Positions 1 through 6,338 are shown, numbered from the stretch's first letter. The stretch: 10,238 nucleotides of DNA from Candidatus Gastranaerophilales bacterium (GCA_028694275.1 JAQUTS010000054.1:1-10238); one strand, 5' to 3'. Numbers and translations: made by a program. Notes: generated by a model from the letters alone, not told the origin.

Positions 1-1326
1 CTCGTCAAAGAGGGCCTTGTTACTTATGATGAATTGACAAGAGCACAAGAAATTTCTCAGGCGCAAAGAGTAAACTTGGCTCAAGCACTTATCAAATCAA
101 ATATTTTGACAGAAGAAGACTTACTCAAATTTATTGAGACAAAGCTCCATATTCCTTATGTAAACCTTGATGATTATACGCTTGATGAGAGGCTTTTGGG
201 GTATATTGCCGCAGTTGATGCCAAAAAATACAGAGTTATACCTTTATTCAAAATTGAAGATGTTTTGACCGTTGCAATGTGCGATCCTATGGATCTTTTT
301 GTGATTAATAATCTTATTACATCTGATGAGCTCAAAATTGAACCTATAATATGCTCAGAAGCGAGTATTTCAAAGGCTATAAACAAATATTATTACAACC
401 AAGAAGCGATGATGTCTTTTGATTCTGATGAAGTTGTCGATTGGCGTGATATTTTGAATAGCGAAAAACAAGACGAAAATCATCTTAAAAATATTATTGA
501 AACAATTTTGCGCCAGGCTATTCAAGAAGATGTGCATGAGTTGTTTTTTGAGCACAAAACTTGGGGCTTGAGCGTGATTTTTAGACGTAACGGAGAGGTA
601 GAAAACAAAGGGGAAGTTCCATCCTTGTTGATACCTCTTTTTATTGCCAAGCTCAAGACAATGTCACGTCTTGATCCCAATGAGTCCGAGTTGCCGCAAC
701 TTGGCAAACTTGTTTTCAAGTTTAATGATATTGATTACACAACAAGCGTTTCGGCGTTTCCTACTATCAACGGGGAGCGGATTTCGCTTAAGATTTACCG
801 TCCGCCAAAGAGTTTGGATGAGTTATCAATTTCTTATGATAAACTTGAATATCTCAAAAATGCTATCCAAAACCACGGTATAGTGCTCGTTTGCGGAAGC
901 TCTTTGAGCGGTAAGACGCATGTGATTTATTCTTTGTTGAGAGAATTTTCAAAAACTTCTTTCAACGTTATGACAATTGAATCCATCGTCAAATATGATA
1001 TCGAGAATATAAATCAGTGCGAAATCAATGAAAATGTCGGCTTGAATCTTGATAAGGCGATTCGTTTTATTGAGTTTCAATCACCTGATGTGGTTTATTT
1101 TGAGGGGCTTAATACCAAGTCGGGTCTGGAATTTTTCATATCATTAGCGATGCAAAACAAGCTTGTTATTACAGAGTTTTTGTCTGATGGAATTGATGAT
1201 TTGAGAAGAAGATTTTCGCTTAAGGAATTTGATGTTCTCAAAAAAATGATAAGCTGCCTTGTTTTTATTCATAATCCAAGCAGTATCGAAGTTTTTACCA
1301 AGGAAGACTTAAAAAAATTCATCTAA
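1..1326 (+). CDS. GspE/PilB-family secretion ATPase-like protein, degenerate, 5' end outside window
   Basis: The reading frame is open from the first base (ctc gtc aaa) to the stop at 1324-1326, so 441 C-terminal residues are visible and the start lies upstream. The first ~130 residues look like the MshEN/GspE N-terminal domain that couples these ATPases to type II secretion or type IV pilus machinery. The remainder aligns with the GspE ATPase core, but the signature motifs are eroded. Walker A is GSSLSGKT instead of GPTGSGKT, with Lys and Thr kept. The usual TIEDP is TIESI, the Walker B region PDVIMVGEIRD reads PDVVYFEGLNT, the STLHTN His box reads TEFLSDG, and SDIHIEP reads DVHELFFEH. The C-terminal tetracysteine zinc subdomain is absent. 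I infer a paralogue that may bind nucleotide but hydrolyses it poorly, perhaps an assembly or regulatory subunit. The frame is intact, so it is not an obvious pseudogene. Family is confident; function is not. Confidence 0.8.
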   Translation, partial: LVKEGLVTYDELTRAQEISQAQRVNLAQALIKSNILTEEDLLKFIETKLHIPYVNLDDYTLDERLLGYIAAVDAKKYRVIPLFKIEDVLTVAMCDPMDLFVINNLITSDELKIEPIICSEASISKAINKYYYNQEAMMSFDSDEVVDWRDILNSEKQDENHLKNIIETILRQAIQEDVHELFFEHKTWGLSVIFRRNGEVENKGEVPSLLIPLFIAKLKTMSRLDPNESELPQLGKLVFKFNDIDYTTSVSAFPTINGERISLKIYRPPKSLDELSISYDKLEYLKNAIQNHGIVLVCGSSLSGKTHVIYSLLREFSKTSFNVMTIESIVKYDIENINQCEINENVGLNLDKAIRFIEFQSPDVVYFEGLNTKSGLEFFISLAMQNKLVITEFLSDGIDDLRRRFSLKEFDVLKKMISCLVFIHNPSSIEVFTKEDLKKFI

Positions 1327-1332
1327 ATTAAA

Positions 1333-1358
1333 AAGCCGGGGCATAATTACCGCGGCTT
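1333..1358 (-). terminator. Intrinsic terminator for the 341-residue protein gene (between convergent genes)
   Basis: AAGCCG (1333-1338) pairs with CGGCTT (1353-1358). Beyond one G-G mismatch, GG (1340-1341) also pairs with CC (1350-1351). Read on the minus strand the stem is followed by CTTTTTAATTT, a normal U-tract, 33 bp beyond the stop codon at 1391. On the plus strand the stem is followed only by ATTCAGGG, so termination of the upstream secretion-ATPase gene here would be weak. Confidence 0.7.
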
Positions 1359-1390
1359 ATTCAGGGATTTTATTTAGAGAGTTTTTGTTA

Positions 1391-2416
1391 TTAATCTTTT
1401 TTGATGAACAGATTGTAAGCACTTACGCCAAGTCCGATAGCTGCTGCTGCAAGGACACCGTATTTGCCTGCTTTTAAAAGACCTTTGAAACCGACTGCTT
1501 TAGTTAGAGCGATTCCGCCTTTTGTAAGACCGTAAAGACCAAGACCGCCTGCTGCAATACCAAGAGTGGCAGCTGACATTGGGTTGTTGCGAACTTTTTC
1601 GCCGAATTTGTCGCCTGCTGTGTATTCTACGTTGCTTGCGTCTTTTGAGTTTTCTGTTTCGAATTTTTCGAAAGCTTCAGCGTTTCTGCCTGAAACGTTT
1701 TTGCTTAGAGCACCTTTGACTTCAGCGATTTGTTTTTTTGCTTCTTTTTGACCAAGAGTTTTTGTCAAAGCTTGCTCGTATGAACCTAGAAGAGTTGAAG
1801 TTTTTCCGCCTTCAGAAGAGAAAGAAACTTTGTTAGCTTTTTGGATGAATGCATCAGCCAACATTGGGTTTTTGTTTACTTCTTCGAAAATTGTTTGAAG
1901 AGCAGCTAGTTCTTGGTGATTGATTTGAGAAGGATCTTTTTTCAAGATTTCTTTAGCTGCATCGATATAGTGATTAGCGATTTCTTTGTGAGCGTCTGTT
2001 ACTTTGAATTCGCCTTTGTTTGATTTTTGAGCTTTTTCGATTTTTTCATCTGACAAAGAAGCCAAGCCGCCGTTCATATCAAAAGGGTTAACTTCTGTTT
2101 CGTTAGAGAAAAATCCGTTCATTTCTCTAAGTTTGTTTTTATATTCTTCTTTTGTGATGATTCCTTTTTCCAAAAGATCATTTAGAGTTTCTACGTTAAC
2201 ACCGTTGTTTGCTGAAGGAATATTACCGAAGATGCCGGCGTTGTTTCCTACAGGAATGTTAGAAATCGCGTTAGCGATAGGAGAAGCTCCACCTGAGAAG
2301 AAGCTTGGAGTCATAAAGCCAACGTATTGACCCATATCCATAGGAACATCTGTTCTCAAGCCTGGTAAAATGCTGTTGCCGAAGCCACTTAAGTTTGTGT
2401 TAAGAAATGCGTTCAT
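1391..2416 (-). CDS. Uncharacterised 341-residue protein with SHOCT-like motif and hydrophobic C-terminus
   Basis: I do not recognise this protein. ATG at 2416 is preceded by AGGGG nine bases upstream. Residues 1-75 are rich in Gly, Asn, Pro and Ser and probably disordered; there is no signal peptide and no cysteine. Residues 76-99 (LNDLLEKGIITKEEYKNKL at the core) match the pattern of a SHOCT domain, a short helical oligomerisation motif often found near the ends of larger proteins. Residues 120-270 are charged and predicted helical, rich in Lys, Glu and Ala. Residues 281-300 and 318-337 are two Gly/Ala-rich hydrophobic stretches separated by a Lys/Gly linker, followed by KKD, which suggests a membrane-inserted hairpin. 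It has its own terminator and stands alone. It could be a membrane-associated scaffold, or a protein exported without a Sec signal. Coding status is confident because of the intact frame, ribosome-binding site and terminator. Confidence 0.75.
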   Translation of the reverse strand: MNAFLNTNLSGFGNSILPGLRTDVPMDMGQYVGFMTPSFFSGGASPIANAISNIPVGNNAGIFGNIPSANNGVNVETLNDLLEKGIITKEEYKNKLREMNGFFSNETEVNPFDMNGGLASLSDEKIEKAQKSNKGEFKVTDAHKEIANHYIDAAKEILKKDPSQINHQELAALQTIFEEVNKNPMLADAFIQKANKVSFSSEGGKTSTLLGSYEQALTKTLGQKEAKKQIAEVKGALSKNVSGRNAEAFEKFETENSKDASNVEYTAGDKFGEKVRNNPMSAATLGIAAGGLGLYGLTKGGIALTKAVGFKGLLKAGKYGVLAAAAIGLGVSAYNLFIKKD

Positions 2417-2662
2417 CTGATATAACCCCTAAATTTTTATCCCTTATGTCTTTATAAAAACAGCCAAGAGTGAATTATTGCCATGTTTTCAGCATGTTTG
2501 TAAAGATATATTAAGCATTGAGGTTGATATGTGTTTCAAAAATAGTAATAGCTTGAAAATATTGGTACGACATGGTTTTGGGATTTTAAGTATTTTTTTG
2601 CAAAAAAGTCATTCTCTTAAAGGTTATCTATTAAAAGAGGATTTTTATGCCGAGACTTCTAC
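2417..2662. other. Non-coding stretch upstream of two divergent transcription units
   Basis: No convincing gene. Frames open here lack a ribosome-binding site. I see an AT-rich perfect palindrome, TTTTTTGCAAAAAA, at 2594-2607, and a minimal ATG frame of ten codons at 2647 after AGAGG, which I do not trust because it runs through the tRNA promoter. No clear -35/-10 pair for the minus-strand gene ending at 2416 could be chosen. Confidence 0.5.
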
Positions 2663-2691
2663 TTGACAGTGCAATATGAGTGTCTTACGAT
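2663..2691 (+). promoter_or_regulatory. Sigma-70-type promoter for the tRNA-Cys locus
   Basis: A consensus -35 TTGACA (2663-2668) is separated by exactly 17 bp from TACGAT (2686-2691), a four-of-six -10 match. Transcription would begin near 2698, leaving only two or three leader bases before the tRNA 5' end at 2701. No terminator is seen before 3436, so the transcript may include tRNA-Cys, the 69-codon ORF, tRNA-Val and the repeats. Confidence 0.75.
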
Positions 2692-2700
2692 AGATAAACA

Positions 2701-2774
2701 GGCGGCGGCATGGCCAAGTGGTAAGGCAGAAGCCTGCAAAGCTTTTATCCCCAGTTCGAATCTGGGTGCCGCCT
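2701..2774 (+). tRNA. tRNA-Cys (anticodon GCA)
   Basis: A full cloverleaf can be drawn. GGCGGCG (2701-2707) pairs with TGCCGCC (2767-2773), ending in a G-U pair. The anticodon stem GAAGC/GCTTT closes the loop CTGCAAA with anticodon GCA, and the T arm is CCCAG-TTCGAAT-CTGGG. The discriminator base at 2774 is U, the known identity element for tRNA-Cys. CCA is not encoded (TATTAA follows), unlike the neighbouring tRNA-Val. Confidence 0.95.
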
Positions 2775-2797
2775 TATTAATTTTATAGGAGAAAATA

Positions 2798-3007
2798 ATG
2801 AGCAAGATTTTTGGAATTTCTGATTTACCGGTATCAACTCCGTTTTCAGTATTGGATAGCAGATCCTTGGTTCCAAAGCCTGTTCAAACAGCTGTTTCTA
2901 AGCCGATTCCGCCTGATAAATTTGTGTCTTTCCAATCACAAAAGATTAGAAATTCTCAAGTTAGTGTACTTTTGAAAAGATTTACAACTAAATCCAAAAA
3001 TCATTAA
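2798..3007 (+). CDS. Small basic protein of 69 residues between two tRNA genes
   Basis: I do not recognise this family. ATG at 2798 follows a good Shine-Dalgarno (TAGGAG, then AAAATA), which is the main evidence for translation. The ORF starts 23 bp after tRNA-Cys and stops 19 bp before tRNA-Val, so all three are probably on one transcript from the promoter at 2663. The product has about eight Lys, three Arg, three Asp and no Glu or Cys, giving a clearly positive charge. It has no signal peptide or membrane segment, and its middle is rich in Pro, Ser and Val and likely disordered. Two features stand out: PVSTPF near residues 11-16 and DKFVSFQS near 40-47. A nucleic-acid-binding role is possible from charge alone, but that is a guess. 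The alternative is a leader-like or decaying ORF. Confidence 0.6.
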   Translation: MSKIFGISDLPVSTPFSVLDSRSLVPKPVQTAVSKPIPPDKFVSFQSQKIRNSQVSVLLKRFTTKSKNH

Positions 3008-3026
3008 TAAAAATTGAATATATCGT

Positions 3027-3102
3027 GGACGATTGGCGCAGTTGGTAGCGCACTTGATCGACATTCAAGGGGTCGTGGGTTCGAGTCCCGCATCGTCCAC
3101 CA
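3027..3102 (+). tRNA. tRNA-Val (anticodon GAC) with unusual C33
   Basis: The acceptor stem GGACGAT (3027-3033) pairs perfectly with ATCGTCC (3092-3098). The discriminator is A and CCA is encoded at 3100-3102. The D stem is GCGC/GCGC around AGTTGGTA. The anticodon stem CTTGA (3053-3057)/TCAAG (3065-3069) closes the loop TCGACAT, giving anticodon GAC. The T arm is GTGGG-TTCGAGT-CCCGC with one G-U pair. The short five-base variable region excludes a class II serine tRNA with anticodon CGA. Position 33, almost always U in elongator tRNAs, is C (3059). The 3' end is the start of the tandem repeat that follows. Confidence 0.9.
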
Positions 3103-3436
3103 TGTATTTGAAATAACAAAGACTCTCACTATACGCATCTCTAAGGTTTTCAACCAAGAGCTGCGGTTTACCGGAGTTTCGCTTCGCAAATTCTCCGGCA
3201 CTCCGTCACTGTACGGCTCGTTTCTCGCCTACATTGACGTTGCGAGTCTTGTATCGTCCACCATGTATTTGAAATAACAAAGACTCTCACTATACGCATC
3301 TCTAAGGTTTTCAACCAAGAGCTGCGGTTTACCGGAGTTTCGCTTCGCAAATTCTCCGGCACTCCGTCATTGTACGGCTCGTTTCTCGCCTACATTGACG
3401 TTGCGAGTCCAATATCGTCCACCATGTATTTGAAAT
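3092..3436 (+). repeat. 161-bp tandem repeat seeded by the tRNA-Val 3' end (2 full units plus 23 bp)
   Basis: Unit A covers 3092-3252, unit B 3253-3413, and a partial third copy 3414-3436. A and B differ at only four positions: C/T at 3209/3370, and TTG/CAA at 3249-3251/3410-3412. Every copy begins with ATCGTCCACCA, the last 11 bases of tRNA-Val, followed by TGTATTTGAAAT. The similarity reaches further left: CGAGTC from the tRNA T arm lies at the same distance in all three (3082, 3243, 3404), followed by four variable bases (CCGC, TTGT, CAAT). The period is not a multiple of three, so no reading frame is kept, which argues for an RNA- or DNA-level element. The arrangement parallels E. coli tyrT, where about 178-bp repeats carry the last 19 bp of the tRNA and give the rtT RNA. 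Confidence 0.9.
3119..3250 (+). ncRNA. Candidate structured RNA in repeat unit A (second copy at 3280-3411)
   Basis: Several helices can be drawn by eye. They are GGTT-TTC-AACC (3145-3155), CCGGAG/CTCCGG (3171-3176/3193-3198) extended inward by TTT/AAA and GC/GC, CCGT/ACGG (3203-3206/3213-3216) and CTCGC/GCGAG (3224-3228/3242-3246). A closing pair AAGACTC/GAGTCTT (3119-3125/3244-3250) competes with the last helix. The C/T difference between units falls in a loop. The segment lies between two tRNA 3'-end copies, so release during tRNA maturation is conceivable. No computed fold or expression data support it; this is inference. Confidence 0.4.
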
Positions 3437-3442
3437 TAAGTC

Positions 3443-3471
3443 TTGCCGTCCATTGTTTTTTGTTTTTTAAT
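3443..3471 (+). promoter_or_regulatory. Probable promoter of wrbA
   Basis: TTGCCG (3443-3448, four of six to consensus) is spaced 17 bp from TTTAAT (3466-3471, five of six). It starts directly after the last repeat fragment and 30 bp before the wrbA ATG. The T-rich spacer could also act as a weak Rho-independent end for the tRNA/repeat transcript, but no adjacent hairpin is present. Confidence 0.5.
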
Positions 3472-3500
3472 AATCAATAACGTTTTATAAAGGAGCGGCA

Positions 3501-4109
3501 ATGAAAGTATTAATTATTTATTACAGTATGTTTGGTAACACATTTCAACTGGCTAAAAATATTGCTGAAGGTGTTGAGATGATTGATAATACAGAAGTTT
3601 TTCTTAAGCAAGTTCCTGATTTATTGCCTGAATTTGTAATTGATAATGATGAAAAAGTTAAACACGCAAAGGAACTACAAAAGGACATTCCCATAGCTTC
3701 ACCATCTGAAATAGCTGATTACGATGCAATAATTTGGGGTTTTCCCACCAGATATGGCAATGTTTGCTCTCAAATGAGAAATTTTATTGATCAGACAGGG
3801 TCTCTTTGGGCAACGGGTAAATTAGAAGGCAAAGTTACAGGTGTATTTTGTTCTACAGCAAGTATACATGGAGGTCAGGAAACGACTCTTGTTTCAGCAA
3901 TTTTACCTTTAATGCATCTTGGGATGATTGTTGTAGGAGTTCCTTATTCTGTACCCGAAATGAGTACAACAAAATCCGGCGGGACACCATATGGCCCGAC
4001 GCATGTTGCAGGAGCTAATTCTGATAATCCTATTTCACAAGAAGAAGCTGCAATAGCTAAAGCTTTTGGTAAAAGAATAGCAGAAATAGCCGCAAAGTTA
4101 AGAGACTAA
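3501..4109 (+). CDS. wrbA: NAD(P)H:quinone oxidoreductase, WrbA type (flavodoxin fold)
   Basis: This is a cytoplasmic FMN enzyme that reduces quinones by two electrons with NAD(P)H, avoiding semiquinone and superoxide formation. Its 202 residues match the usual WrbA length of about 200. The phosphate-binding loop SMFGNT (9-14) follows the first strand. PTRYGN (82-87) contacts the flavin, STASIHGGQETT (118-129) is the typical WrbA segment, and GGTPYGPTHVAG (160-171) is the family hallmark. ATG at 3501 is preceded by AAAGGAG with six bases between. The gene has its own likely promoter at 3443-3471 and sits between the tRNA repeats and a helicase gene, so it appears to be monocistronic. Together with the superoxide reductase further along it suggests oxygen defence in an anaerobe. 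No oddities seen. Confidence 0.95.
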   Translation: MKVLIIYYSMFGNTFQLAKNIAEGVEMIDNTEVFLKQVPDLLPEFVIDNDEKVKHAKELQKDIPIASPSEIADYDAIIWGFPTRYGNVCSQMRNFIDQTGSLWATGKLEGKVTGVFCSTASIHGGQETTLVSAILPLMHLGMIVVGVPYSVPEMSTTKSGGTPYGPTHVAGANSDNPISQEEAAIAKAFGKRIAEIAAKLRD

Positions 4110-4146
4110 ATTTAAGACTATATTAAGGTATGAAATCTCGAATAGT

Positions 4147-4175
4147 TTGGGCAAAAAAATACTTTGTGTTAAACT
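4147..4175 (+). promoter_or_regulatory. Weak candidate promoter for the DEAD-box helicase
   Basis: TTGGGC (4147-4152) lies 17 bp from TAAACT (4170-4175); both are partial matches (three and four of six). It would give a 5' leader of roughly 75 bases before the helicase ATG at 4257. Leaders are common for cold-induced helicases, but no cold-box element was recognised. Confidence 0.3.
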
Positions 4176-4256
4176 AAGCATGGCTTTCACCCCATAATGT
4201 AACTTTTACTCGTGTGCATTTTTGGAATGTATAAGAGTATAAAAAAAGGAAACATT

Positions 4257-5726
4257 ATGAAAACGTTTGAAGAACTAAATTTACCGACTTTTATCATGAG
4301 TGCAATCTCTGATTTAAGTTTCACCACCCCCTCTGTGATACAAGCAGAAGCAATTCCGCATCTTATGAACGGAGAAGATATTATTGCTATGGCACCCACA
4401 GGAAGCGGCAAAACTCTTGCTTTTGCAATTCCTGCAATACAAAAAATTGACACCGCCAAAAATTGCATTCAGGCTTTGATTATTTGCCCTACAAGAGAAC
4501 TCACAATTCAGGCGCATAAAGAATTTGAAAAGCTTTCCAAACATAATAGCGGAATCAAAATAACCTCTATATACGGAGGGCAACAAATCGCCAAACAGCT
4601 TAATGCGCTTAAAAGAAACCCGCAAATTATCATTGCAACCCCAGGTAGGCTTATGGACCATTTAAGACAGGGCAATTTGGAATTGAATAATGTGAAATAC
4701 GTTGTTCTTGATGAAGCTGATGAAATGCTTGATATGGGCTTTCGTGATGATATTACAAGTATCCTTGAACAAACTAGTAACCAACGTCAGACAGTGCTTT
4801 TTTCTGCAACGATGGAAAAAGATATTCAAAAAATAGCAGAGCGTTTTCAAAAATCGCCTTATATTATAGATGTTTTGGATAATTTGCAAAATGCACCTGA
4901 TATTGAGCAGTATTACTTGGAATCAGCAGAAAAAGACAAACCCGAGTTGATTACAAGGTTGCTTGATTTGTATAATGTCAATTTGTCGGTTGTTTTTTGT
5001 AATACAAAAAGCAATGTTGATAAACTTGTTGAAATGCTCAAATCAAGAGGCTTTATGGCAGATGCGATACATGGCGATATGAATCAGTCCCTTAGAGAAA
5101 AAGTAATGAACGGCTTTAAAAAAGGCAGTATAAAAACTCTTGTCGCGACAGATGTTGCAGGTAGGGGCATTGATGTGAAAAACATCGAAGCTGTTTTCAA
5201 TTATGATCTTCCGAGAGATTCTGAGGATTACGTTCACAGAATAGGAAGAACAGGCAGAGCAGGAAAATCAGGAATGGCTTTTTCCTTTGTTTCAAAAAGT
5301 CAGGTTAGTTTGCTTAAAAGAATCGAGCGCACAAACGGCATCAAAATAATGAGAAAAGAACGCCCTAGCGTGGAAGAGCTTGATGCTGCAAGGTTTGATA
5401 CTTATTCTGAAAAAATCAAAGACATCATGGATAATGCTGATTTGGATGAATTTAGGCAAAAAATCAGTTCTTTTACAGAACAAGGTTACTCAGAACTTGA
5501 TGTCGCAGCGGCAATATACAAAATGCTTACTAAAAAAGAGCAATTGAAAATTAATCGAAAAATGATTTTTGAAGAGACTGTTTTTAATTACGAAGGCGAA
5601 CCTAAAAAGAAAACCTCAAGAAATTTCGATTTCAAAAAACGCTTCGGCAGTAATAACAAAAAAAAGAATTATGATAGCAACTTTGGCTCCAAATTCCAAA
5701 ACAGAAGAAAATCAAGAAATAAATAA
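4257..5726 (+). CDS. DEAD-box ATP-dependent RNA helicase
   Basis: It unwinds short RNA duplexes using ATP, probably in ribosome assembly, RNA decay or cold adaptation like DeaD/CsdA and CshA. All core motifs are present in 489 residues: Q motif with Gln29, Walker A APTGSGKT (46-53), PTREL (78-82), TPGR (128-131), DEAD (152-155), SAT (183-185), ATDVAGRGID (297-306) and HRIGRTGRAG (327-336). Residues 370-445 form a helical extension. The tail from ~449 is rich in Lys, Arg, Asn and Phe and probably binds RNA non-specifically. The frame is open upstream to a GTG at 4212, but ATG at 4257 has AAGGAAA seven or eight bases before it and starts directly with the Q-motif region, so I chose it. A clear DbpA-type RNA-binding domain is not visible. 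A strong terminator follows. Confidence 0.95.
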   Translation: MKTFEELNLPTFIMSAISDLSFTTPSVIQAEAIPHLMNGEDIIAMAPTGSGKTLAFAIPAIQKIDTAKNCIQALIICPTRELTIQAHKEFEKLSKHNSGIKITSIYGGQQIAKQLNALKRNPQIIIATPGRLMDHLRQGNLELNNVKYVVLDEADEMLDMGFRDDITSILEQTSNQRQTVLFSATMEKDIQKIAERFQKSPYIIDVLDNLQNAPDIEQYYLESAEKDKPELITRLLDLYNVNLSVVFCNTKSNVDKLVEMLKSRGFMADAIHGDMNQSLREKVMNGFKKGSIKTLVATDVAGRGIDVKNIEAVFNYDLPRDSEDYVHRIGRTGRAGKSGMAFSFVSKSQVSLLKRIERTNGIKIMRKERPSVEELDAARFDTYSEKIKDIMDNADLDEFRQKISSFTEQGYSELDVAAAIYKMLTKKEQLKINRKMIFEETVFNYEGEPKKKTSRNFDFKKRFGSNNKKKNYDSNFGSKFQNRRKSRNK

Positions 5727-5745
5727 AAATAAATAAACATTTGTG

Positions 5746-5778
5746 AAAAAGCACCTATTGAAAAAACAGGTGCTTTTT
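5746..5778. terminator. Bidirectional intrinsic terminator between helicase and superoxide reductase genes
   Basis: AAAAAGCACCT (5746-5756) pairs perfectly with AGGTGCTTTTT (5768-5778) around an 11-base loop. The T-run after the stem ends the helicase transcript, and the A-run before it serves as the U-tract for the convergent minus-strand gene ending at 5801. Confidence 0.9.
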
Positions 5779-5800
5779 TATAGGTTTGCTTTATGAAAAA

Positions 5801-6193
5801 TCAGTCGTGTTTAGCTTCCCATAATCCATGGAGGTTGCAGAATTCTCTGGCTGTCAGTTTGCCGATGTCATACCCTTTTAGTGTGAAAGAAGGCTTTTCT
5901 GAAGGGTTTAGATATTTTCTTTTGACATATCTTTCATCAGCAGATACTACTTCTATGAATTGGATATAGTGCTCAGGAATCATAGGGTGCTCAACGCTTC
6001 CTATTTTGATTTCAAGTTCGTCATCTTTTTTGATGAAAAACGGAACATGTTTTTCGCCTGCAGCGTCTGTTGTGTTGGCTTTTTGAAGTTTCATAGGTTC
6101 GCCGCAGCAAACAAGTTCTCCTGCGCCTGCTAAGACCACTTCGATAAAATTTCCGCAAATTTCACATTTGTACATTTCCAGTTTGTTAGTCAT
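5801..6193 (-). CDS. dfx: Desulfoferrodoxin / class I superoxide reductase
   Basis: It reduces superoxide to hydrogen peroxide in the cytoplasm without releasing oxygen, using electrons usually from rubredoxin; this is an oxygen defence of anaerobes. The 130 residues match the two-iron class. The N-terminal desulforedoxin domain has Cys10, Cys13, Cys29 and Cys30 as the FeCys4 site. The catalytic domain carries all ligands of the active iron: His49 (in EKHVPF), His69 and His75 (HPMIPEHY), Cys119 and His122 (FCNLHGLW). The active-site pair Glu47-Lys48 is intact. ATG at 6193 is preceded by AAGGAG seven bases away. It is separated from the Cys-rich gene upstream by a terminator, so it is probably transcribed alone and ends at the shared hairpin at 5746-5778. 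I saw no clear promoter and no rubredoxin or peroxidase gene in the window. Confidence 0.97.
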   Translation of the reverse strand: MTNKLEMYKCEICGNFIEVVLAGAGELVCCGEPMKLQKANTTDAAGEKHVPFFIKKDDELEIKIGSVEHPMIPEHYIQFIEVVSADERYVKRKYLNPSEKPSFTLKGYDIGKLTAREFCNLHGLWEAKHD

Positions 6194-6315
6194 AGTTTTC
6201 TCCTTTTGGATTATGTTTTGTTAGAATGCTGTTTTAATTTTAAGCCAAAAATACATAAAATGCTTTTTGTAAGTTATTGATTTTTTGAATTTGTAAAAAA
6301 GAAATCAAAACACAA

Positions 6316-6338
6316 GCCCACTTCTATAAGAAATGGGC
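6316..6338 (-). terminator. Probable terminator downstream of the Cys-rich protein gene
   Basis: GCCCA (6316-6320) pairs with TGGGC (6334-6338) and TTCT (6322-6325) with AGAA (6329-6332), with one C-A mismatch between and a three-base loop. On the minus strand it is followed by a T-rich run (TTTTGATTTCTTTTTT), 32 bp beyond the Cys-rich gene's stop codon. The run is interrupted, so efficiency is uncertain. Confidence 0.65.

Noticed and set aside
2594..2607. Palindrome TTTTTTGCAAAAAA as a terminator
   Set aside because: Only A-T pairs apart from the GC centre, no loop, and no gene ends there.
2478..2666. 62-codon plus-strand frame upstream of tRNA-Cys
   Set aside because: No ribosome-binding site, non-ATG start, and it ends inside the -35 box of the tRNA promoter.
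2701..2774. Functional link between tRNA-Cys and the Cys-rich protein gene
   Set aside because: The two are about 3.6 kb apart in separate transcription units; shared presence in the window is not evidence.
3004..3201. Minus-strand frame with an RDSNPRPLECRSSALPTAP-like stretch
   Set aside because: This is the well-known spurious translation of the antisense of a tRNA gene; it runs across tRNA-Val and the repeat.
3014..3277. Plus-strand frame overlapping tRNA-Val and repeat unit A
   Set aside because: It lies over a clear tRNA and lacks a Shine-Dalgarno.
3168..3362. Minus-strand frame across the tandem repeat
   Set aside because: The 161-bp period shifts frame between units, there is no ribosome-binding site, and the two copies would encode different peptides.
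3092..3436. CRISPR array
   Set aside because: The 161-bp units are repeated whole, including what would be spacers, and only two full copies exist; no cas genes.
4212..4256. Upstream GTG extension of the helicase
   Set aside because: No Shine-Dalgarno before it, while ATG 4257 has one and begins at the conserved Q-motif region.
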